Assembly: GCF_014648075.1 (NCBI RefSeq)
Contig: NZ_BMQK01000014.1
Coordinates: 62,001-126,000, forward strand
Length of the DNA: 64,000 nucleotides
Reading direction: 5' to 3'
DNA from: Streptomyces ruber
GTDB lineage: Bacteria; Actinomycetota; Actinomycetes; Streptomycetales; Streptomycetaceae
Below the pieces are notes generated by a model. The model saw nothing but the letters and a program-made list of their open reading frames with translations, was not told where the DNA came from and made no database searches. A program made the position numbers and the translations under genes. Numbering within the stretch: the first letter of the stretch is position 1; each line of letters opens with the position of its first letter. Positions 16,455 to 26,014 of the stretch are shown here, piece after piece.

Positions 16455-16506
16455 ATCCGCTCCCCCCGTCGCGAACCCGTCCCCGTCGCAGCCCGGAGGT
16501 ATCCCC

Positions 16507-17436
16507 ATGGCCGAGAACGAGAGAACAGTGAGCCTGTCATGGCGCGGCATACCCTACGAATGCCGCATCGTGACCGCCGACCGTCCACAGACGACGGAAC
16601 CGCTCCTCATCGTGGGCGGCGGCGTGCAGGACGTGCACGCCTGGCCCCGGCTGGAACGCCGGCTGACCGCCCACACCGCCGTGATCGTCCCCAAGCTCCC
16701 CGACCTCGACGACGCGCCCGACCCCACCGAGCACGACTTCGACACCTTCATCGACGCCCTCTGCCACGCGCTGGACGAACTGGGCATCGAGCGGGTCAAC
16801 TTCCTGGGCGTCTCCTACGGCGCGCCCCTCGCCTTCCGCATGGCCCGCGCGCACCCCGGACGCGTGGCCCGCCTCCTCCTCGCCGGCGCCACCCCCAGCC
16901 TGAACCCGGCCATGGCCGTGCTCACCCGCGACCTGGTCGAACGGCCGCGGCGCAGCGACGACGAGGACCTGGAGAGGACGACCGACGAGGTCTTCGCCAA
17001 GCGCATCGTGAGCATCCTGCTGAACTCCGCCGAGGCGGACGACATCGACAAGGCCTCGACGGTCAACCGGATGCTCCACCGCTACTTCATGCACCACGCC
17101 GCGACGGCCCGCCGTTACATCGCCAGCCACCGCCTCCTGCTGGACCAGGAGCTGTACCCGCCCGGCGGACTCGACGGCGTCCCCGCCCTCGTCTTCACCG
17201 GCGAGCACGACCAGACCAGCACCCCCGAGGAGGCCCGCGCCGTCGCGGCCACCATCTCCGGCTCCACGTTCCTGCTGATCAAGAACGCGGACCACATGGC
17301 CCACCTGGAACGCGAGGCCGAGTACGCCGACCTGGTGATCCGCTTCATCCACGACCGTTCCCTGGACGGCCTCGACTACTGCACACCGCCCGAGCGGCCG
17401 CACACCCCGTCCTCCGCGGCGCCGGTGCGCACCTGA
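16507..17436 (+). CDS. Alpha/beta hydrolase (thioesterase/esterase-like)
   Basis: 309 aa from ATG 16507, with GGAGG at 16494-16498. Nucleophile elbow GVSYG (Ser103), acid likely in GEHDQTSTPEE and base His in NADHMAHLE give a full catalytic triad. A cap domain region lies at about 130-200. Third gene of the KASIII-ACP unit; releasing the acyl product from the ACP, or hydrolysing/transferring an ester, is an inference from context. Confidence 0.85.
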   Translation: MAENERTVSLSWRGIPYECRIVTADRPQTTEPLLIVGGGVQDVHAWPRLERRLTAHTAVIVPKLPDLDDAPDPTEHDFDTFIDALCHALDELGIERVNFLGVSYGAPLAFRMARAHPGRVARLLLAGATPSLNPAMAVLTRDLVERPRRSDDEDLERTTDEVFAKRIVSILLNSAEADDIDKASTVNRMLHRYFMHHAATARRYIASHRLLLDQELYPPGGLDGVPALVFTGEHDQTSTPEEARAVAATISGSTFLLIKNADHMAHLEREAEYADLVIRFIHDRSLDGLDYCTPPERPHTPSSAAPVRT

Positions 17437-17465
17437 ACGCGGGCACGGGCCGGGCCCGCACGGCA

Positions 17466-17502
17466 GCGCGGCACGGAGGGCGGAAAGCCCTCCGTGCCGC
17501 GC
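17466..17502. terminator. Bidirectional hairpin terminator
   Basis: Perfect 16-bp stem GCGCGGCACGGAGGGC (17466-17481) / GCCCTCCGTGCCGCGC (17487-17502), loop GGAAA, between convergent genes. Confidence 0.88.
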
Positions 17503-17524
17503 CGGACGCGGGCGGCGCCCGCCG

Positions 17525-17929
17525 TCAGTTGTTCGCGTCCCTCTCGAAGTCCTTGGCGCACTGCTCCTGTTCGGCCTGGGTGTCGGCGTGCCGGATGCAG
17601 TCGGAGTAACTCTTGAACTCCTCGCTGTTGAGCAGCGACACCCCCGCCGCGAGCAGGATCGCCGAGACGACGAGCGCCAGTGCGCCCACCACCGCGCCGA
17701 TGATCGCCATGGCGCCGTTGGTGGCGACGCCGCGCTTCTTGCGGCGGTACCCGAGGATGCCGAAGATCACGGCGAGCAGTCCCAGGATGATCCCGCCGAG
17801 CACGGTCCAGAACAGCACCGCACCGAGCAGGCCGAGCACCAGGGCCGCGACACCGAACCCGTTGCGGTGCCCGGTAGCCGTACCGGGGCCGGTCTGCCCG
17901 CCCCCGTGCTGGTCGTGGGCCCAAGCCAT
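17525..17929 (-). CDS. DUF4190-type small membrane protein
   Basis: 134 aa from ATG 17929, preceded by GAGGTAGTG. Two or three glycine/alanine-rich hydrophobic segments (about 27-60, 72-98) with GLLGAVLFW and GILGYRRKKRG between them, and a C-terminal charged domain with two cysteines (SYSDCIRHADTQAEQEQCAKDFE). Matches the pattern of DUF4190 membrane proteins; role unknown. Confidence 0.75.
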   Translation of the reverse strand: MAWAHDQHGGGQTGPGTATGHRNGFGVAALVLGLLGAVLFWTVLGGIILGLLAVIFGILGYRRKKRGVATNGAMAIIGAVVGALALVVSAILLAAGVSLLNSEEFKSYSDCIRHADTQAEQEQCAKDFERDANN

Positions 17930-18064
17930 CGTCACTACCTCCACTGCGTCGTTGCCGTGCAGGTCGCCCGGTCGCCGGCCCGTGCTCTGCCGCGCGCCGG
18001 GCGCCGGTCGGTCGTCTTGGCGAGCGGTTGCCCCGGATGTGCGGCGCCATGCCCGCCACGGCGC

Positions 18065-18940
18065 TCAGAGGAGGGAGACGGAGGCGCAGGTGGTGGGGGT
18101 GGCGTGGGCGGGGTCGAGGATGTTGGCGATCTCGTGGTGGGTGACGCGGTCGGTGATGCCGGTGGCCACGTGCGACGAGATGTCGAGCGGACACAGGTCC
18201 TGGACGAAGAGGTTGCGTACGTTCGGGCCGTCGAGGAACGCGGACCAGACCGGTGTGACGTTCTCGTCGTAGCGGCTGGCGATGACGGTGTAGTGGACGC
18301 CGGGCACGGTGTCGCCGCCGCGGTTGAGGTCGGTCAGGAAGTCCGATCCGGCGAGCTGCTGGGCGACGGCGGGGAAGGTGTTGAGAGTGACGCCCTCCAG
18401 GCCGGTCGCGCGCAGGATGTTGGACAGCCCGTTCAGGGTGGTGCCGTGGTTGGGCGGGACGATGCCGACGAACTCGCGGACCTCCTCCGCACCGCCGAGG
18501 TACTTGAGGTAGTAGCGGGGCATCAGGCCGCCCTGCGACTGGCCGACCATGTCCACCTCCCGGGCGCCGGTCGCGACCCGCACCCGGTCGACGTGGTCGG
18601 CGAGCTGCGCGGCGCCCTCCTCGATCGGGCCCAGGCCGTGCACCATCGGCACGCCCACCTGGCCGTAGTCGAGGGCGAAGACGCAGTAGCCGCGCGCCAC
18701 CAGGTAGGGAGCCAGCAGGGCCCAGTTCGAGATCGAGTTCGCGCCGGTGCCGTGGACCAGGACGACCGGCCGAGGATGGGCGGCGGAGGGCCGGCAGGTG
18801 AAGTCGTTGAACCCGCGGCTGGGGGCCACCGGCGGGGCGGCGCCGGCCGTGCCGGTGAGGGAAGCGCTGGTCAGCATGGCGGCGGCGAGGAGCGTGCGCA
18901 GAGCACGCAGGCGAGCGGGCGGTTTCCGGCGGCGGACCAT
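18065..18940 (-). CDS. Secreted lipase/esterase, alpha/beta hydrolase
   Basis: 291 aa from ATG 18940 (GGAGGAAT upstream). Basic N terminus (MVRRRKPPARLRALRT) and hydrophobic core ending TAGAAPP form a secretion signal. Oxyanion motif LVHGTGAN, nucleophile GQSQGG and C-terminal THHEI (likely His base) match the actinobacterial secreted triacylglycerol lipase/esterase family. Paired cysteines (FTCRPS, YCVF, DLCPLD, TTCAS) suggest disulfides in the exported enzyme. Confidence 0.88.
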   Translation of the reverse strand: MVRRRKPPARLRALRTLLAAAMLTSASLTGTAGAAPPVAPSRGFNDFTCRPSAAHPRPVVLVHGTGANSISNWALLAPYLVARGYCVFALDYGQVGVPMVHGLGPIEEGAAQLADHVDRVRVATGAREVDMVGQSQGGLMPRYYLKYLGGAEEVREFVGIVPPNHGTTLNGLSNILRATGLEGVTLNTFPAVAQQLAGSDFLTDLNRGGDTVPGVHYTVIASRYDENVTPVWSAFLDGPNVRNLFVQDLCPLDISSHVATGITDRVTHHEIANILDPAHATPTTCASVSLL

Positions 18941-19496
18941 GGGATTCCTCCACGGAGCGGACAAGCGGGCGTGCTACGCACGAGACGCCTGCCGTCCATG
19001 GGCGGGAGGTGCCGCGGCGGTCGCGGTACGCACAACGGCGCGCGGGACCGTCGGTCACTGGGCCATACGAGTGCTGCCCCCCCGGGGGGAGGGGAGGCGG
19101 TGCGGCGGAAACCGGGCGTCGGAGGGTGCGCCCGGAGGGCAACTCCTCGGCGAGCGCCCCCGGTTGGCCACCGCCTCCGCCGCCGCGCGCAGGTCGGGGG
19201 AGGGCCCGTGCACATCGTCGCCCGGCAGGCGGCCGCCCCGCGACGCCGTCTTCCACCGCACGCCTGACCGGTATCCATCCGTCCGTACGGGGAGTCGCCG
19301 TCCCTCGGTGCGGACGCCGCAGCGGCACCGCTCGGCACGACGCCGGGTGTCCGGCCCGTTCCGCCGGCCGGCGGTCCGTCCGTACCTGCCGCGGTGACCA
19401 CCGTGGCGCGGGCGGCGTGCCCGGACCGTCCGTGGTGGTGCCGCCTGCCTCCGACGGGCGTTCGACCGGGCCGGGCGCATGGGCTAGAGTGATACC

Positions 19497-19644
19497 AGAG
19501 CACGCCGCCACGAACTCGGGGCGGTGGCCCGCGCGTTGGTGGTCCAAGGAAAGACGTCCCGCTTCCTGCGGGGAGATGCAGGTGCAAGGCCTGCCCGGCG
19601 CTCGACGAGAACCCCGCCCCCGGCATCCCGGGAGCGGGGTTCTC
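19497..19644 (+). ncRNA. Repeated structured small RNA, copy 2
   Basis: Core 19533-19603 is base-for-base the same 71 nt as copies 1 and 3. Promoter-like TAGAGT at 19485-19490 preceded by CATGGGC. The 5' hairpin uses different bases from the other copies (GCCGCC 19504-19509 with GGTGGC 19523-19528), and the terminator stem (GAGAACCCCGC 19607-19617 with GCGGGGTTCTC 19634-19644) also differs. No same-strand gene follows, so this copy cannot be an ordinary riboswitch leader. Confidence 0.82.
19607..19644 (+). terminator. Terminator of small RNA copy 2
   Basis: 11-bp perfect stem GAGAACCCCGC / GCGGGGTTCTC with an additional inner CCCGGG-type pairing. Confidence 0.82.
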
Positions 19645-19680
19645 ACGTGTCGGCCCGGTGCGTCACCGAGCGGCCGCGGC

Positions 19681-21207
19681 TCAGCGGGAGGCGGCCCTGT
19701 CGTACGCGTCCACGAAGACGCCCTCGGCGCCGTACGCGTGCCGGACCCGGTCGTACAGCCAGCAGTCGAACATCGACCGGTGCTCGTCACGCGCCGGCCC
19801 GGACGGCGCGTGCGGGACGGCCTGGAAGCCCTGCCGCGCGTTCACCCACGCCGCGAACCGGCGGGCGGCGTCCTCCGCGTCCCGCAGCGCCCCCCGCCGC
19901 GCCCGGCCGGGCGCCCCGGCGAGGACGGCGACGTCCATGAACAACTGCCGTTGCCCGGCACCGACTTCGGGACCCGGACCGACCAGGCCCGGTGTCGCCC
20001 CGCGGGTCAGCCGGGCCGGACGGACCCACAGCCCGTCCGCCTCCTCGAAGACCTGCCGGCAGTGGCGCACCAGGTCCTCCAGGTGGTGCGCCGGTACGAG
20101 CGCCTCCTGCGCGACGGCGTGCCGCGGGTGGCCGAGCAGGCCGCGGCCGTGACGGCGGTGGTAGTGACCCAGCGGCACGTACTCGACGGCGCCGGTCCGC
20201 GCACGGGCCCGCGCGTGCGCGCGAAAGGACGGCTTGTACCACCGGCGGACGTGGTTCCGCCTGCCCCGGGGGCGGTCGGCGAACTCCGCGGTCACGACGA
20301 CGCCTTCGCCGGGCCCGTGCACGAACCCCTCGACGAACGCGGGCCCGTCCGCCGCCTCGGCCAGACGGGTGAGGTCCCGGCACATCTCCTCGGGGCCGGC
20401 CACCGGGTGGTACCGCACCTCGACCCATGGGCGGGCCGGCACGACGCGGAGCTCGACCGCGACCACGAACCCGAGGGAGCCCCGGCTCCACGGCAGCGCG
20501 TGGAAGAGGTCAGGGTGCTCCGTGGCGGAGACCCGGACCACCTCGCCCGTGCCCAGCAGCACGTCGTAGCTCTCCACGGTGTCGGCGAAGAGGCCGTACC
20601 GGTGCGACGCGGCGTCGACACCGCACCCCATGGTCAGACCGCCGACCGTGGCGGAATCGGGCCCCGGCGCCACGGGGAGGGTCCAGCCCCGGCGGGCGAG
20701 ATGACGGACGAGCCGGCCCATGGTGACACCGGGCTCCACCCGGACCACCCGGCGCTCGGTGTCCAGCCGCAGGACGGCGTCCAGGCCGAGCCGCACGGGG
20801 CGGGCGGCGCACGTGGGCGAGGACGTCCGCAGCGCGGCCCGGACGCCCGCGCCGGAGCCCGTGCACAGCAGCCCCGCGCGCTCACCGGCCCGCCGCCGCA
20901 CGGTGGCCCCCAGCCTCGCGACCCGCTTCTCGTGCGGGGTGAGCCGGCGCAGCGCCCGGCGGCAGGCGGCGTACGAGGCGCACACGAGCGACAACAGGCC
21001 GGTCACGGCCAGGAACAGCGGGACCGTGAGGGTCCGGTGGCGGCTCCGCGGCGCGCCGGACGGCCGGGTGCCGGCTGACGGAGCGGGCGGAGCGGGCGGA
21101 GCGTACGGAGCGGGGAGAGCGGCGGGGGAGGGCGGGGCCGGGGGGAGCGCGGCCGCTCCGTCATGGGCGACGGAGCGGTCGGGCGTGTCGGTCACGGGCG
21201 TTTTCAC
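19681..21207 (-). CDS. Membrane-anchored FAD-linked oxidase (FAD_binding_4, DWF1/Diminuto-like)
   Basis: 508 aa from GTG 21207, chosen for the GAGGAA just upstream. A proline/alanine-rich N terminus (about 15-55), one hydrophobic segment (about 62-82), then a FAD_binding_4 domain: LRLDTERRVVRVEPGVTMGRLVRHL, PVAPGPDSATVGGLTMGCGVDAASHRYGLFADTVESY, and PDLFHALPWSRGSLGFVVAVEL. This pattern is that of the DWF1/delta(24)-sterol reductase-like branch. Sterol substrates are unlikely here; it precedes the polysaccharide operon on the same strand about 285 bp downstream of the lyase, so an oxidation of a sugar or lipid carrier is conceivable but unproven. Confidence 0.8.
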   Translation of the reverse strand: MKTPVTDTPDRSVAHDGAAALPPAPPSPAALPAPYAPPAPPAPSAGTRPSGAPRSRHRTLTVPLFLAVTGLLSLVCASYAACRRALRRLTPHEKRVARLGATVRRRAGERAGLLCTGSGAGVRAALRTSSPTCAARPVRLGLDAVLRLDTERRVVRVEPGVTMGRLVRHLARRGWTLPVAPGPDSATVGGLTMGCGVDAASHRYGLFADTVESYDVLLGTGEVVRVSATEHPDLFHALPWSRGSLGFVVAVELRVVPARPWVEVRYHPVAGPEEMCRDLTRLAEAADGPAFVEGFVHGPGEGVVVTAEFADRPRGRRNHVRRWYKPSFRAHARARARTGAVEYVPLGHYHRRHGRGLLGHPRHAVAQEALVPAHHLEDLVRHCRQVFEEADGLWVRPARLTRGATPGLVGPGPEVGAGQRQLFMDVAVLAGAPGRARRGALRDAEDAARRFAAWVNARQGFQAVPHAPSGPARDEHRSMFDCWLYDRVRHAYGAEGVFVDAYDRAASR

Positions 21208-21492
21208 GGACGTTTCCTCTTGCGGATCGCGGATCGTGTGCGGCCGGTCCTGGCGACGTCCGCCCGCGGGGCGGGCGGGCGCGGCGGCCGTTCGGTGCTG
21301 AGCGGGTGCCGATCCTGACACAACCGGACATCGCGGACGGCCGGCGGCCGGGGCGCCCACCGGCTCCGTACCGGGCCCGTGCCCTGCCCCGCCCCGGTGT
21401 CCTGTGCCCCGCACGGGTGATGCGGGACCGAGGACACGCGCTGACCGGACAGCGTACGACCGTACGACCGCGCGGCGGCCGGCACCGCCGGG

Positions 21493-22374
21493 TCAGCGGC
21501 CGGGCACGGGCCCGATCGGCTCGCCCGAGACGGCGAAGGCCGCGAAGTCCGCGTGGCCCGTCCGCGGTGTCGCCCACGTCGGGTCGCTGCCGCCGAAGAA
21601 GGTGGAGAAGAAGACACCGTCGATCTTCAGGCTGTCGGCGGTGCGGAACTCCAGGTTCTCGCTGTGCAGGACCTGCTCCCCGTCGAGCAGCACCTTCACC
21701 GAACCGTCGGACGAGCCGGGGCGGTTGAGGGTCACCGCCTGTTCCACGCACGTCCAGCGGCCGGTGGGCCAGCTCCAGTCGCCACGGCCGAGGGACGTGC
21801 CGTGCTCCTGCGAGGTGGGCAGGTAGGCGTACACCTCGGCCTCGCCGCCGGTGCGCCACATGTAGCGGGTGGACAGGCCGTTCTCCCCGTCGGGGATGTG
21901 CCGTCCGCTGGTGACGTCGCCGCCGTACAGGCCGGGCAGCTTGCCGCCCTTGACGAAGTCGAAGTCCTCCGGGAAGCGCAGGTAGTAGCGCAGGTGCAGG
22001 GATTCCGCGGGGCCGGAGCGCAGGGGCAGGTACAGCTGGGCGCCGCCCTGGGGGCGTTTCCAGCGCCGTGCGACGGTGGGGCTGGCCGAGCGGGCGGGGT
22101 AGCGCACGCGCAGCACGGGGCCCGGCAACGGGTCCTCGGCGCCGCGCAGTTCCATCCGGTCCAGGCCGAAGGAGCCCTCCTCGCGCGGGCTGAGGCCCGG
22201 ACCGAAGAACCGGGCCAGCTCGGGGGAGTCCCAGTGCAGCTCCGGCGGGGCGGACGGGGACGGTGACGGGCTGTCGGGGGCCGGCGCGGGGGAGTCGTCG
22301 CCGTCGGAGCACGAGGCGAGGAAGGCGGCCGCCATCGCCGCCGTGCCCACCGCGATGAAGTCCCTCCTGCGCAT
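21493..22374 (-). CDS. Polysaccharide lyase-like secreted protein (PL14/Cip1-like), Tat lipoprotein
   Basis: 293 aa from ATG 22374, with AGGAG eight bases upstream (a GTG nine bases earlier has no room for a ribosome binding site). The N terminus MRRRDFIAVGTAAMAAAFLASC combines a twin-arginine pattern and a lipobox, followed by an S/P-rich linker. The domain from about residue 45 has YYLRFPEDFDFVKGGKLPGLYGG and GRWTCVEQAVTLN, characteristic of alginate/glucuronan lyase-like PL14 and Cip1-type beta-jelly-roll enzymes. Last gene of the putative uronate polysaccharide operon; it would trim or degrade the polymer. Confidence 0.8.
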   Translation of the reverse strand: MRRRDFIAVGTAAMAAAFLASCSDGDDSPAPAPDSPSPSPSAPPELHWDSPELARFFGPGLSPREEGSFGLDRMELRGAEDPLPGPVLRVRYPARSASPTVARRWKRPQGGAQLYLPLRSGPAESLHLRYYLRFPEDFDFVKGGKLPGLYGGDVTSGRHIPDGENGLSTRYMWRTGGEAEVYAYLPTSQEHGTSLGRGDWSWPTGRWTCVEQAVTLNRPGSSDGSVKVLLDGEQVLHSENLEFRTADSLKIDGVFFSTFFGGSDPTWATPRTGHADFAAFAVSGEPIGPVPGR

Positions 22375-22449
22375 GAGCTCCACTCCTGTCCTCGGTCCTG
22401 TGCAGTTCCAGACCGGCCGTCCCGCGCGGCCGCGCGGGACGGCCGGTGG

Positions 22450-24144
22450 TCACGCGGGGGAGATGCGGTAGCCGGCCGCCGGGCCCCCGTCGCCCTGGGC
22501 GCGCAGGGTGACGACACCGGAGGCGTTCGCCTTGCCGGTGGTGACGGTACGGCTGCCCGCGGTGAGCTTGTACGTCGCGCCGGGCGTGAGGCCCCCGGCG
22601 CTGAAGGTCGCCGAACTGTACGGGTCGAGCTGGACCGAGACGGTGCCCGACAGGTTGCGGAACGCGATGCTGCCCGCCGTGTCGGCGTCGCCCCTGACCC
22701 GGTACGTCAGCGAGGACGGCGCGGTACCCGCGTCGATCACCGTGCCCGTCGTCCGCTGGGTGAGCGGCCCGGCCGCGAACGTACCGGTGAAGGTGTTGTC
22801 CCGGAAGGTGACGTCGTCGGCGTCGTTGAGCCGGAAGGCGTCGCTCTTCGAGCCGTTGAAGGTGTTGCCGGTGAACGTCAGCCTGCCGGGACGGCCCGTG
22901 GTGCCGGTGTACGCGGGCACGTCGGAGCCCTTGTAGGTGAAGACGCCGTACTGCCCGCTGTCGCTGACGGTGTTGTCCGTGGAGACGATGTCGGTGCTGC
23001 CGACGCTGTAGCGCAGCCCGTACCTGGCCCGCTCGATCCGGTTGCCGGTGACGGTGTTCCCGCTGCTGTCGAAGACCGCGATGCCGGCGCCGTTGGGGTG
23101 GTCGTACACGTGGTTGTTCCGTACGACGGTGTCGGTGACGCCGCGGTGCAGCATGATGCCGTGCACCTGGTTGTCGGTCGGGTCGTCGTCACCCGGCGGC
23201 ACGTGCGGCGGGACGCCGTTGTGGTGGACCGTGTTGCCGACGATCTCCAGGTCGTTGCACCGCTGCGAGCAGATGATGCCGTGGGTGCCGTTGTGGTGGG
23301 CGTGGTTGCCGATGATCTTCAGGTGGTCCGAGTCGTCGTGCGGGTCGAGCCCGTACGTCACGTTGTTGTCGTACTCGTTCCCTTCGAACGTCATCCCGTA
23401 CGCGCCGAAGGTGTACGTGCCCATGTAGCCGTGGTGGAAGCGGCTGCCCGTCTGGGAGCCGCGCACCTTCAGCCGGGCGCAGACGTCCTGGGTCTCGATG
23501 CCGCAGCCGCGCGCCTTGTAGGAGACGCCGTAGCTCTCGGCGGCGTAGTAGCCGAGGTAGCCGAGGTCGCTGTCCTTGATGTCCATGCGCGACTCGCGCG
23601 CCACACCGTTCGCGTCGAGGTAGGACAGGGCGCGGATGAAGGCGCGTCCGCGGCCGCCGCCGGAGGGGACGCCGGGGTCGGTGTCGGGGCCGTTCTTCTC
23701 GTCGTCCCAGGACGTGATCTTCACCTGGTCGATGTCGATCGTCCCGTACTGCGCGGTGATGCTGCTGACGCGCAGCGGGTCGCCGCCGGCCGCGCTGCGC
23801 AGCCGCAGCGTGTCCACGTCGCCGCCCGCGGCGGTGCCGTGCAGGCGGAGCGTCGCGCCGTTCTGGACGACCAGGGTGGCGTTCAGCTGCCAGACACCCG
23901 AACCGGTGCCCTTGACGAGCGGTGCGGACGGACACAGCTGGAGGATGCCGGACAGGGTGTTCGTGCCCGACGTCAGGTACAGGGTGTTCGTGCTCGAGGC
24001 GTAGCGGACCTGCCCGGTGCAGGCCGCCGCCTGGGCCGCCGGGGAGAGGGCGACCGCCGTGCCGGCGAGGAGTGCCCCCGCGCACAGCGTGGTCGTCGCC
24101 CCGCGGCCCGCGCGGCCGTGCAACAGGCGTGAGAGATGGTTCAT
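22450..24144 (-). CDS. Secreted right-handed beta-helix protein, mannuronan C5-epimerase-like
   Basis: 564 aa from ATG 24144. Signal peptide to about residue 45 (LSPAAQAAA). The body is a parallel beta-helix with NxxxN ladders (IIGNHAHHNGTHGI, IVGNTVHHNG, VRNNHVYDHPNG, VTGNRIERARYGLRY). It contains YGLDPHDDSDHL: DPHD is the catalytic motif of AlgG/AlgE-type mannuronan C5-epimerases. About 100 C-terminal residues form a separate beta domain. Together with the lyase, processive glycosyltransferase and sugar dehydrogenase on the same strand it argues for a uronic acid polymer that is epimerised outside the cell. Confidence 0.82.
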   Translation of the reverse strand: MNHLSRLLHGRAGRGATTTLCAGALLAGTAVALSPAAQAAACTGQVRYASSTNTLYLTSGTNTLSGILQLCPSAPLVKGTGSGVWQLNATLVVQNGATLRLHGTAAGGDVDTLRLRSAAGGDPLRVSSITAQYGTIDIDQVKITSWDDEKNGPDTDPGVPSGGGRGRAFIRALSYLDANGVARESRMDIKDSDLGYLGYYAAESYGVSYKARGCGIETQDVCARLKVRGSQTGSRFHHGYMGTYTFGAYGMTFEGNEYDNNVTYGLDPHDDSDHLKIIGNHAHHNGTHGIICSQRCNDLEIVGNTVHHNGVPPHVPPGDDDPTDNQVHGIMLHRGVTDTVVRNNHVYDHPNGAGIAVFDSSGNTVTGNRIERARYGLRYSVGSTDIVSTDNTVSDSGQYGVFTYKGSDVPAYTGTTGRPGRLTFTGNTFNGSKSDAFRLNDADDVTFRDNTFTGTFAAGPLTQRTTGTVIDAGTAPSSLTYRVRGDADTAGSIAFRNLSGTVSVQLDPYSSATFSAGGLTPGATYKLTAGSRTVTTGKANASGVVTLRAQGDGGPAAGYRISPA

Positions 24145-24220
24145 GGCGGTGCGGCTCCTGTCTCGTCTGAGGTGGGATGCGCACGGTGAGGGACGCCCGG
24201 GACGCGTGGGCGTCCCGGGG

Positions 24221-26014
24221 TCAGACGGTGTTCCGTACATGGGTGGCCACCTTCGGCCGTGGTGTCCGGCGGTGCCGGACCTGGTGGACGGTTTGCAGGA
24301 CGGCCGCCAGGAGCAGGGCGCTCAGGGCGGCCACGCCGAGCCAGGGGAACGGCGGCAGGCTGACCGTCGTCCGGCCGTGCCGTTCGGTCCTGCCGTCCCC
24401 GGTGAGCGCCATGGGCGCCCTGACCCGGGAGTCGGTGAGGTCCATACGGGCCTCGTGGTCGGTCTGGATGCCGCGCCGCTGGGCGAGGATGTCGAGGTCG
24501 TGTCCGGTGGCCCGGACACCGCTCGACAGGTGCACCGCGCGGTGCGTCTCGTCGATCGTGAGCCCGCTGAGGTCGGCGCGGGCCTGGAGGACGACGGAAC
24601 TGGTCGAGCCGGAGATCCGGCCCGCGGAGGCGCGCAGCCCCGGGGAGGCGGAGACCAGCCCCTTGCTGGCCGCGCCCTTGATGCCGAAGCCGCTGAGCGT
24701 GACGTGCCGGGTGCCGCGGCCGACGGTCACGCCGGTGTGCCCGCCCCGGATCAGCAGCCCCTGGAGGGACACCCGGTCGGCCCGCCCGCCGACGCCGATC
24801 CCGACGCGGTTGTCCGCGAGGGAGATGTCGGCCACCTCGGCGTGCGAGCCGCCGACGTCGATGCCGCGGGCGAACCCGACCACCTTGCCGCCGGTCACCC
24901 GGGCCACGGTGGTGCCGGGCTCCAGCCGGATGCCGGTGCCGTGCCCGTTGCCGTTGAGCCGCGGCCGTTCCACGGTGACCCGGCCGCCGTCGCCCCGGAC
25001 GCGCAGCGCGTCCCGCGAGGTGCCGTGCACCGTCGGCCAGCTGACGGTGCAGTCGGTGCACGCGACGAGCTCGATGCCGCTGTCGTCGCCGTGCGAGACG
25101 GGCGACTCCAGGCGCAGCCCGGCCTGGTCGACGGCGCGGACCCCGGCCTTGCCGTTGTTCCGGGTGACGACGCCGGTCAGGACGCGCGGGTCGGGGCCGC
25201 CGTCGAGGACGACGCCCCCGCCGCCGTTGCCCTGCGCGGTCAGCCCGTCGGCGGTGGTGGCGCGGTCCTCCCCCAGGACGATGCCGTCCCCGGCGGACCG
25301 CTGGACGGTGACCTCCCGCAGCGTGACCCCGGAGGCGCCGGACAGCCGCAGCCCCGTGCGGTTGCCGTCGAACGTCGAGAAGGTCACGGACCCGGTGCTC
25401 ATCCGGCCCCAGGTGACCCCGGACTGGACGGCGCGGCCCTCCCGCCCGAACCCCGTGATCGTGCTGCCGCGGATGTCCAGCCGGCCCTCCGCCCCCATCG
25501 CCACGTAGGGGCGGCCCGGAGCGTCGGCGGGCGCGGGACGGGAACCGTCCGCGCCGACCGAGGTCAGGGTGACGCCCTCGATGTCGAGCGCGGCCCTGCT
25601 GCCCCTGATCCAGGTGCCCGAGGCGGCGGTCGTGCCCGCGGCCATCAGCACGTTCCTCGTGCGCTCGTCGACGCGCAGGATCGTGTTCGGGGTGAGCAGG
25701 AGGGCCGCGCCGACGCGCACGGTGGAACGGTCCCGCGCGTCGTACGCGACCCACCGCCCGCCCGTGCTCGTGGCCAGCCAGCTCAGCGGCACCACGCCGG
25801 CGGGCGGGACCAGCCGGCGGACCACCGTGCCCCTCTCGACCAGGCTCACCGAGCGCGGCCTGATCACCACCAGCCGGTCGGGACGGTCGTTGCGCTGCCA
25901 GGCGGCGACGTCGGGATCGCCGGCCGCGCCCGCCCCGGGCGCGGCCGACGAGGCGAACACCAGGGCCGCGGTGAGGGCGACCACGGCCCTGGCCATGTAC
26001 CGGATGTGTGTCAT
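24221..26014 (-). CDS. Secreted/membrane-anchored right-handed beta-helix protein
   Basis: 597 aa from ATG 26014, which overlaps the glycosyltransferase stop (ATGA). Signal peptide (ARAVVALTAALVFASSAAPGAGAA), then a long beta-helix of short repeats (for example LDIEGVTLTS, LDIRGSTITG, VTFSTFDGNRTGLRL, GVTLREVTVQRSAGDGIVL), and a C-terminal membrane segment at about 555-580 with a basic tail. No DPHD motif, so probably not itself an epimerase; it may bind or guide the polymer as AlgG/AlgK-like periplasmic parts do in alginate systems. Cys-x-x-Cys occurs once (ACTDC). Confidence 0.8.
   Translation of the reverse strand: MTHIRYMARAVVALTAALVFASSAAPGAGAAGDPDVAAWQRNDRPDRLVVIRPRSVSLVERGTVVRRLVPPAGVVPLSWLATSTGGRWVAYDARDRSTVRVGAALLLTPNTILRVDERTRNVLMAAGTTAASGTWIRGSRAALDIEGVTLTSVGADGSRPAPADAPGRPYVAMGAEGRLDIRGSTITGFGREGRAVQSGVTWGRMSTGSVTFSTFDGNRTGLRLSGASGVTLREVTVQRSAGDGIVLGEDRATTADGLTAQGNGGGGVVLDGGPDPRVLTGVVTRNNGKAGVRAVDQAGLRLESPVSHGDDSGIELVACTDCTVSWPTVHGTSRDALRVRGDGGRVTVERPRLNGNGHGTGIRLEPGTTVARVTGGKVVGFARGIDVGGSHAEVADISLADNRVGIGVGGRADRVSLQGLLIRGGHTGVTVGRGTRHVTLSGFGIKGAASKGLVSASPGLRASAGRISGSTSSVVLQARADLSGLTIDETHRAVHLSSGVRATGHDLDILAQRRGIQTDHEARMDLTDSRVRAPMALTGDGRTERHGRTTVSLPPFPWLGVAALSALLLAAVLQTVHQVRHRRTPRPKVATHVRNTV

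Larger units (their letters stand above)
18941..19680. other. Intergenic region with small RNA copy 2
   Basis: No convincing gene. 18941-19484 is GC-rich spacer, presumably with the lipase promoter. From 19485 it carries the promoter-like TAGAGT, small RNA copy 2 and its terminator, ending 36 bases before the convergent FAD oxidase stop. Confidence 0.6.
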
